In this document: in pieces, positions 56,263-64,000 of the stretch
Layout: each line of letters begins with the position of its first letter
Numbering within the stretch: the first letter of the stretch is position 1
Assembly (NCBI GenBank): GCA_021234155.1
Contig: JAJEKV010000046.1
Coordinates: 9,741,012 to 9,805,011 of the forward strand
DNA length: 64,000 nucleotides
Direction of reading: 5' to 3'
DNA from: Isoetes taiwanensis
Lineage: Eukaryota > Streptophyta > Lycopodiopsida > Isoetales > Isoetaceae
Position numbers and translations under genes: made by a program
The notes under the pieces: model-generated
Seen by the model: the letters and a program-made list of their open reading frames with translations, nothing else
Told to the model about the DNA's origin: nothing
Database searches by the model: none

Positions 56263-58800
56263 TTATGTTGGTCCCTTTCATGCTAGTAGAGACACGTAGG
56301 ATCCACCTTGGACCTTAAAAAGGGCCAGCAAAAAAATTGATCGTGCGCTCGGAGCTTCGGATCGCGTCTCAGAGCTTCGGATCTGTTTCCAAAGGATGAA
56401 TTTTCTGGGCATCTCGCTCATCTTTTTGGCCTGCGCGGTTGTCGGATCTTTTAGTGTTAGTGTATGCTATAATAAAGGAGGCTCAACAAATTTGTAAGTG
56501 TGTTTCTTCTCTTTTACTAATTAGGTCCTCATGGTTGCAGAATTTTATACTTGCTTGTATAATGGCCTTTGAAGAGAGTTAATTTCACTCAGAACTGCCG
56601 AGATATATTCTCGTGACGGATATGCAGCTTTCCTTCATGTCAAATTTACTTATATGATTGTGAATCATCTGACCTAGCAAATAAAAGAGAGTCTTTCTTT
56701 TGCTCATGTTATGATACTTGGTTGTGACCATGGATTGAATTGAAATCATGAATCTAGTCTGGAATGGAAATGCAATATGAATGCGGGCCCCAACGACATT
56801 TGATACAAATGGAAAAGCAGCATTTTTAGATTAATATGTTATACGGTGTCCCTAGGGTGGATGCATGGACATAATGAAATATATGACTAATTCTTGCTGC
56901 ATGGATTAGGCTACATATGACGTTGGTGATTACGGCTGCAGTTTGCTGCTGGTTACTGTAAGTTTCTCTTCTGTTATATTATGTGCTCTTTCCAAATGCA
57001 GATGTGCACTCATATTTGCACTTCAATGGATGCAGTTGGGCAATTGTATACATGGCACAAATGAAACCGCTTATAGTGCCTATCCTGAAAGGAGAAGGTG
57101 AATGATTTATGTTTCTATTTGCATAATGTGATCAATATACTATGTAATAAAGCAAAGATTCAGTTACTGAATGAATCATTGCATACAGAAAAAATTGGAA
57201 TCGTGACTTGGCTGATTTATCCTATATGCTTGGGTTTTATAATAGATTCCTCTTGTCAAATTGTATAGACCCTGACTGCTGTAATACTACCGTCTTATAT
57301 AAGGATGAAAGTGGACATCACTTTCTCATCTGGCAGAAGGATGTAAAGACAAGCTTTTGCATGGTGGTTTACAGAATCCACCAAATATCATTCAAATATA
57401 AAGTGCTGGCTGCATGTTACTAAAATCTAGAAAATAACGTGGTAGTTTGCCAGCACTATAATCTAATACAAAAATCAGTATTTCTTCAGCAGTCTATAGA
57501 TAATGGTTTATCCAACAGATAGGGGCAGTTTGGCATGGGTAATCTATGGTTCCCGGTTCCTTCACAGACTTCAATGGTTCGACAGAAGGGGATGCTCTTC
57601 TCTCACGTTGTGAAGCATTCCTGATTGCTCTCTACTGTTTCCATATCTTGGTAATTTACTGACAGTAGTGATATAGGATTGGAAAAGCCTAGTTTGACAT
57701 GCCTTGAACATGGAAATTGGCAGATATTTGTGTCCAAAAACGCATGCTGCATGGACATGGAAAGAGGTTCTTGATAGAACTTTTATCTCCAATATGTCTA
57801 TCGCAGCTCTTTTTTTGTTCCAGTTGCAGGTTTTCGCATAATATTTGCGGTAATATTACAGGGTTGAGATGACACCCATGACACTTCGAGGGATGGGCAT
57901 CACAAGACTCTTGCTGTAGGGTGGATCATTTTTTGTTATGGTCTGACCTATGTGGAGCTATCTTCTGCTTAGAAAAGATGCTTTAGTGAAGCTAATTGCT
58001 TTGAATCTAACCAGATTGTTGGAGTCTTTTGTGAAGTTGGGAGTGTAAGGAGGATTTGAGTATGTATGTAGATTGCAGATGCTGACAGGAATTGGCAGGC
58101 ATCTCTTTTGAGAGATGGTCAGCATCCCTTTTGAGAGATGGGTTTTCAGAGCTTGTCTAGGGCTAATGAAGCTCTCAAAACTGTTAGTTCTCTAAACTAA
58201 TAAACTAACTAGAGAAAATTCCAAATATACCTCCGCCCATCCAATTGAATTCAGTTGAGCAATCTAATTTTTAAGCAATCAAATTTAGAAAGATCACCCA
58301 CTCCTACCTTCAAATCCATCTTGGTGCAAACAATCTACCAGGATAATAAATAATTAGGACAAAGGAGGTGCATCAAAAAGATACGTCTTACAAGATGTAG
58401 ATTGTGGCATGTCATTTAATGTTCATCCATGCCATTGTAAAATAATGCAAAGTAATAATCAAAGATAATGTTGTAGAGGAACGAAGTTTGATCGAGAAAT
58501 TGGACCCCAAATCAAAATCCTAGATCAAAGAAGATTTGTTTTACAGTTGGTTGTAATTCTTGAACTTTAGATGAGGCTTACATACCCTTACTTTCCTCAC
58601 CTTTTTCTTTGTACCAAAGAGCATTGCAAAGCTTTTATTTAGCAGGTTGATTGGGGATATGCTAGCGGATATTATGAATGTAAGGCCAATATTGGTGGGT
58701 TGTTGTAGAGCAAAAAGCTTCATTTACCCCTATCCCAAGGGAATTCAAGCTCTTTTCCACCTATAACCATTGTCCATACCACTTCACTCTTTTCCTAGGT
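56263..58800. other. No gene recognised
   Basis: Short repeats of GAGCTTCGGATC at 56,345-56,385. A 71-codon frame at 57,208-57,423 has coding-like look but no motif, and neighbouring GT/AG words cannot be assembled into a gene with confidence. The rest is AT-rich. Confidence 0.35.
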
Positions 58801-58859
58801 CATTGCCATTTGAGAAGTCAAGAAGATGGTGAACTTTTTTTCCCTAGTCCAAAAACATA

Positions 58860-59290
58860 TACCATCATCACATTAGCAAAATTTGGTCATTAAATCATTA
58901 TTCTACTCGTCCAAAGTGGCATACTTCAATAAAAAGTCAAAAACTAGTTTGAACTTGTCAAATCTCAAGTTCCATCACCATTCACATGTTAAAATTTCCA
59001 TCATACCATCCATGCCATTATTACATCACATCCATGTCATCACAAAAAAAAATTGACTAGGAAAAATTATGTTTACCATTTTTGCCACCCCATCACTCAA
59101 AATGCCATGTCATCATATTTCTTGCCAACTCACACTCATTTTTGCCATGTCACTTATTTTTAGCCATAGTCTTGTAAAAAAAGGAAAAATTATCCATTTT
59201 GAGCTTTTTCTTTTTCCTAGGGCTAGCCACAAAAAATTATATAGGTAGGGAGGTCCTCTATTTGGCTTTCTTGTGATTCATGCCCATTAT
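58860..59290 (+). mobile_element. LTR U3 fragment
   Basis: Inverse of the GATGATGTGG-rich region at 33,950-34,260: CATCATCACATT, CATGTCATCA, TTGACTAGGAAAAATTATG and CCACCCCATCA. Plus orientation by comparison with 61,292-62,822. Confidence 0.5.
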
Positions 59291-59454
59291 CATTTTGACC
59301 AAAACCCACCTAATCTAGCCCACCTAGCCTACTCTACATTTCCAACAATCAACCTCCTCCATGTGTGAGGATCCTAAACCTGACTTTTGGGATCAATTAC
59401 ACGATTCAAACTTGGAAATAGGTCTAAGTTTAGATTAGAATCTCCAGACACTTA

Positions 59455-59620
59455 AGGTGATCAGTATTGAAGGTATTCCTGGCAAACCTTCAACCTCAGT
59501 GGTTTAAAGCCTCCAAGTTGCTTGTGGCAACCACTCCAAGTAAAAAGATTGCAAAGAAAATGCACAAAATTTGAGTGTGAAGTGATTTCTCAAAACAAAA
59601 AAATGTAGTGTTATAATGGG
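59455..59620 (-). mobile_element. LTR 3'-end fragment
   Basis: Matches 32,021-32,150: TGAAGGTATTCCTGGCAAAC, TTCAACCTCAGTGGTTTA, GGCAACCACTC and AAAAAGATTGCA. It ends at the same TTGAAGG edge as the solo LTR. Orientation is opposite to the U3 fragment just before it. Confidence 0.6.
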
Positions 59621-61291
59621 CCTATGAGGTTAGCCCTCAAGATAACACGAGATCCCATCAAGGCTTGCACGAACACTAATAACAAGTTCATATACATGAG
59701 TTGAATAATGCAATGCAAAAGCATATTTAAGCCAAACTCAAGGTAAAGAATTGAATCTTTAATCCAAACCATATCCAATAACAACTATGAGCTCTATTCT
59801 CAATGATGTAATATCATGCTTTATACATTGAAAATACTTTACGCTCTAAGAATCCACAGGTTATTCTATAAGACTATTACAAGGCCTTATTAAAGGCGCA
59901 CAATTATCTCAAAGGCTTCTAACTCAGTTGAGGCATTGAATAGCTCGACGTTCCTTCAAGCCTCATGACTAAGTGGGGGTTTAAGGGTGCTAATAAATAG
60001 CCAGGACATCATACACAAGCATTATGCATCAAACAATACAACTGTAAGAACCATCCTCATATAGAACAACTTACTGCAAGAGAGTCCCACTGTGCAAAAC
60101 CCACATGTTGTCAGTATTCCACATCAAATATATGCTCAACGGAGAGATAAAGATTGCACCATGAAATATAATACCAACGCATTACGAATGCATCCAAATA
60201 TGATACCTCTACATGTCATAACCAGATCATAAGAAGATGAGATAGTAATGAGGCAACCATGAAATAACTGTGAAAATCACGAGATAACCAGAAGCATGCA
60301 GTGCAACTCTAGTTTTATGCAGGCCACCCGGGCTTACAGGCCCTGCAGCAAATACGGGCGGGGTATGCCTCATGTCTACACACCCTACTAGCCTGCGTCC
60401 AGCACTAGGGGACCACATGCAAGCCACGTAGCACGACGAAGCACCCTCCCCGGGGTGACAACGCCCGATGTCAAGAAGAAGAATAACCGCGAGTCCAAGC
60501 CACCACAAATGAACCCCAGCCCTGAAGAATATGCACTCATGCACCATCAGCACATGTACCACATGTCAGAGTCATCATCAATTCCATGATACTATAGCAT
60601 ATTTGTGACATAGCCAGAACTAGCATATCCATGTGCATGACCGTGCAATCACATATTATGATCATCAATCTTAACAATGCTAGCTCATAACATCATCATA
60701 CAATAATCATACAAGCACATACTAGTCTCATGTGATAGTAGCATCATGAATATGTATCTCAAATGCCAAGAAATATACCATTAATTATCACTATACCTAT
60801 GTGATTCTTACATACATGGCACTAAAAGTATCAGGATGTATCATCTATAGATTTACATGTCTAGTTTGATACTTCACAAGGAGTTTATAGAAATACCCGC
60901 ATTCCCCCCATAAAGAAAGCTCATCCTAGGATGCCATTATGTCCAATGCACTAGCTATTACTTTACATAGTGAATCTTCACAGTCAATATCTCTATAGAG
61001 CTATGCCCATCATCACTTGCAATGTCCTTATAGAACCATTTCTCTAATTAGGAATGTAACATCTTATCTTAATGTAGCAGTTGAATCCACTAGCTATGGC
61101 CTCGTTATTTAATCCATTTTATACCTTATAGTTTTATGAGTTCTACCCATAAGCTTATAGAAACCCTTCTCCCCATAGAGAAGTAGCATCCCACATGACT
61201 ATGTCATATGACTTCCTTGGCTTTAATTTATCTTTCTTAATTAGATGTGCCAAGATGCATCTATTATGTTTACTAACATCCAAGATAGTTC
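59621..61291. other. No gene seen; LTR-like debris possible
   Basis: A GC-richer patch at 60,310-60,480 stands out from AT-rich surroundings. A minus-strand frame at 60,227-60,562 across it has no motif. I cannot assign the region. Confidence 0.35.
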
Positions 61292-62822
61292 ATTTAGATT
61301 CTCCCATTTTGTAGAGCATCAAAAAAGATTCCTTGAGGAAAAAAGAATTTTCAAAAAAAGACCTTGTTATGAAAATTAAAGAAAGTTTCCTATATACCCC
61401 CACCCCCAACAACCCCGGCGCCCTAGTCACTCCTCCCACCCAATCACCCCCTCCATGTGGTGCCTCCAGGCATGTGGGGTGGCAATGGGCCAGATTATCC
61501 ACGTTGGATCAGTTGTTATATACCCAGAGCTTCCCTTTTGAAAAATGCATATAGGATATTTGCTCGAAGTGTTCAAGAACCCTAAAAATTGTTCAGGGCC
61601 AAGATCCAAAAGTTAACCATCATTAAGCTGCTAAATCATTACCCTATCGACCCGATTTACCTCTGTACACATCAAGAAACATGCAAAAGGACAGAGATTT
61701 GGTTCGGATTTGCCAAGAACTGAACGAAACAAGGGATTTCGATAAAAGGGATTTTTTGTTACAGAAGAATGGGGGGCTTGCACGCGACATTACAGATGTC
61801 TAAATCTATTTGTGCCAGATTGATGACTAACCAGAGTGTTTGACCTTCCTTGCTTCATAATTCATGAGAATTTTGATGCAAACTATGATTATTTGACTTG
61901 ATTCTGTGAATTTTGATCCTGTGCCCAAGACACAGAGCTTGGGAAATATATTATATGATGTTTGAGAAAGAGAACATCCAAGCTTGGTAAGAAATTGTGT
62001 TCTTAAGTGTCTTAAATTAGTTTGATCTGAGACAACATTGCATTTTCCAATGAAAATTTTCCTAAAAGGTTAGTCCCTACTAGTGATCCCTACGTCAAGC
62101 GTAGTAATTAGCACTCTCTGTTACTCTAAGTTCTCCTACAAAACACAAAATATTCACATGTCCATCAGGGTATGCCAAATTAATCATCTTCTCATAGCCA
62201 GGCTATTCCTAAATAAATATTTTGTGGCTGTTCAGTTGATGCATGCAACCTAGGGGCATGCTATTATCCACATTAGTTGAGAAAACTTACTAAAGATAGC
62301 TAAAAATCTATTCTGCAAAAAATATCTCATTGTGTTCTTGAGCAAACTAATCTGTCAGGACAGAAATTGATCTCTTGAGCCAAAGGTGTGAGAGATCCAA
62401 TCAGAAACCACATGCACAGAGTCTACAGAGTTGTTAGAGATTAGACAAACTTATAAAAGTTCAAAAGGATCCATGAATTACTACCTGCATAAATTAGCCC
62501 CCTGCCAGGGCTATCGACTTTATTTTGACTCGGTCAGGACTGTCTTTTTTGACCAATTCTCTTTGGAGATTTGACTCTGGCTTTTGAGGTGGGAACTTAG
62601 CATAGTTAAACAACTCCAGGAATTGGTTTGGTGTTAAAGTTCGTTTCCACAACTATTTGGCACCAGTTTTACTAAGACCACCATTTTTCTGTTTTGGGAA
62701 AACAGTGTTAACTTAATATTTGAGCTCTATTTTAGCAATTTCTTGGCATAGAGTGGTTGTCTCAAGCAACCTAGAGGTCATGTACCAGTGAGGTTGAAGG
62801 CGTGCTAGGATTACCTTCAACA
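61292..62822 (+). mobile_element. 5'-truncated LTR preceding gag
   Basis: Related to the solo LTR at 32,021-34,371 (inverted). Shared are ATTTTGTAGAGCATCAA, GACCTTGTTATGA, CCCAATCACCCCC, ATGTGGTGCCTCC, a TATATA at 61,517 and the terminal TACCTTCAACA at 62,822. Sequence before 61,292 does not match, so the first 0.6-0.8 kb is lost. It is followed by a gag gene, which fixes its orientation. Confidence 0.65.
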
Positions 62823-62867
62823 TCTTGAAGGTCCTACCGAGATCCTACCTGGATTTTGGGGAACTTA

Positions 62868-64000
62868 TGGCTCCAAGAAAAAACAATGAAAGTGGTGATC
62901 ATACTCACACTGAACCACAAGAAAATACTGAAGCATCTGCTATACAACATGGATCCACCATTCAAGGTAATGCAGGTATGCATTGTAACTACTTTGAGCT
63001 TAATGTACCTACTCCGCCGCCCATTTTTTATCCGAGTATCAATGCTAACAACTTTTGAAAGACCTTTGATGAATATTATCAAGAGTATGGCTACAAGAAA
63101 GGCTGCAAATTCTCAAAATTCAAAAAATGCTTCAAAAACAATGAGGTAAGAGCATGGTTGGATTATGTGATCAACACAGGTGTCAACACTTGGGAGGACA
63201 TTGTGAAGCAGTTCCAAGAGAGATTTGGTAAGCTTGTTGAACCTCAAGATCTGGTTTTTGAATTACAAACTTTTCACATCAAACATGGTGAGACTTTCAT
63301 CAACATGTTGAAAGATCCCATGCGTATCTCACCAAGTGTCAAATAAATCATGTGCCTAATCACACTCTACATCTTGTGGTATGCTTTATAAGGGGACTGA
63401 GCAGCAAGCCAAGAGTACATAGGAAGATGTTCAAGTTGCAAAATCAAGAAGGTTTGACACTATACACAAAGCTTTCACCAAAGCTATTGAAATTGATAAT
63501 ATATTTTCATATCTCCTTGATGATATGCATCTGTCTACTGATCCTTTCTTTCCAGATTATGAGCCAGAATACATGGACCCTGGTCCTACACCAGTTTATG
63601 CTATCCAAAAAGAAAGGAAGGAGCAAAAAATGGAAGATTCAACTAGTCCCGAATCTGATGCCAGAGCTGAGATCACAAAAGTATCTGAAGCCTTACTTGA
63701 AGTTACAAAGCAACTTAACGAGATGAAAGCCTCTAAGCCTGAAAGAAAAGCATACCCTCCTTATGTACACTGCTCAAAGTCAAGAAACACTCATTCTTCT
63801 TATTATTGCTGGTACAGGCCATGTACCAAATGTGGTAAAGAGGACATTTTAGCAAAGAATGTCCAGTTTGTGCTTTCTGCAAAGATGTTGGCCATTATAG
63901 ATAGATGTAGTGTAAAGGATTATTTTGCAAGACAAGAAGTGGCCAAAGTTGCTGAGCCAAGTGCATCAATCAAATTTGCTGTTGAGCCCACTCCTTTAGT
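62868..64000 (+). pseudogene. Ty3/Gypsy gag, with premature stops
   Basis: Starts MAPRKNNESGD at 62,868. The retrotransposon gag fold follows: EVRAWLDYVINTG, NTWEDIVKQFQERFGKL, then FELQTFHIKHGETF. After an acidic linker (YEPEYMDPGPTPVYAIQ) comes a double zinc knuckle, CTKCGK, then in a shifted frame GHFSKECPVCAFC and DVGHYR (63,820-63,905). In-frame stops at about 63,056 and 63,344 and a frameshift in the knuckle inactivate it. Gag packages element RNA. Pol would lie beyond the window end. Confidence 0.8.

Noticed and set aside
60227-60562. A 111-codon minus-strand frame
   Set aside because: No motif, odd composition, and it lies in unassigned repeat-like DNA; not supportable as a gene.

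Overview
The window looks like nuclear DNA of a land plant with a large, repeat-rich genome. It holds one apparently complete host gene with plant-type introns, an HKT/Trk-type cation transporter on the minus strand at 29,484-31,684. It also holds broken pieces of plant genes: a plastid 2-oxoglutarate/malate translocator (DiT1-like) and a Pumilio-repeat protein. Nearly everything else is transposable elements, most of them nested and decayed. Two features lean towards a non-flowering plant: a DIRS-like tyrosine-recombinase retroelement and an all-glycine HKT pore. I infer this only weakly and cannot name the species. I recognised no rRNA, tRNA or CRISPR array.

Region by region. 1-11,802: a Gypsy integrase scrap, a foldback repeat, then a DIRS-like element on the minus strand (terminal repeat 902-2,041, tyrosine recombinase, RNase H). 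An L1-type LINE (about 3,958-8,436, plus) breaks into its RNase H. A 2.3 kb T-rich tract follows, then an inverted partner of the DIRS terminal repeat (10,720-11,802). 11,803-20,000: a broken Copia pol (minus), a 2.07 kb inverted-repeat-bounded insertion (13,593-15,661) carrying four related hairpins, a 57-bp minisatellite, and a truncated LINE (minus). 20,000-29,400: an unknown ORF, duplicated non-coding blocks, a solo LTR (22,750-24,010) nested in an older LTR, and a Helitron-like 3' end (28,071).

29,484-36,850: the HKT gene, a 2.35 kb solo LTR just upstream in the same orientation with a 6-bp target duplication, then a Gypsy integrase fragment between direct repeats. 36,850-40,320: a GC-rich non-L1 LINE with endonuclease and RT, much frameshifted. 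40,974-49,806: an LTR-internal-LTR-internal-LTR array. Its LTRs are about 2.8 kb and each internal domain is only 300 bp, with a Met-tRNA primer site and a polypurine tract but no genes. The middle LTR carries a 2.6 kb insertion that contains the host gene fragments. 49,807-52,206: Gypsy RT/RNase H (minus), an ATT microsatellite and the C-terminal end of a second LINE related to the GC-rich one. 53,258-56,300: a cluster of inverted repeats, including a perfect 32-bp pair and a small TIR element. 58,800-64,000: LTR fragments and the 5' part of a Gypsy element (LTR end at 62,822, then gag with a zinc knuckle).

The genes do not form an operon or pathway. The main biology is one transporter gene in a transposon landscape, and a record of nesting, gene-fragment capture and LTR recombination.
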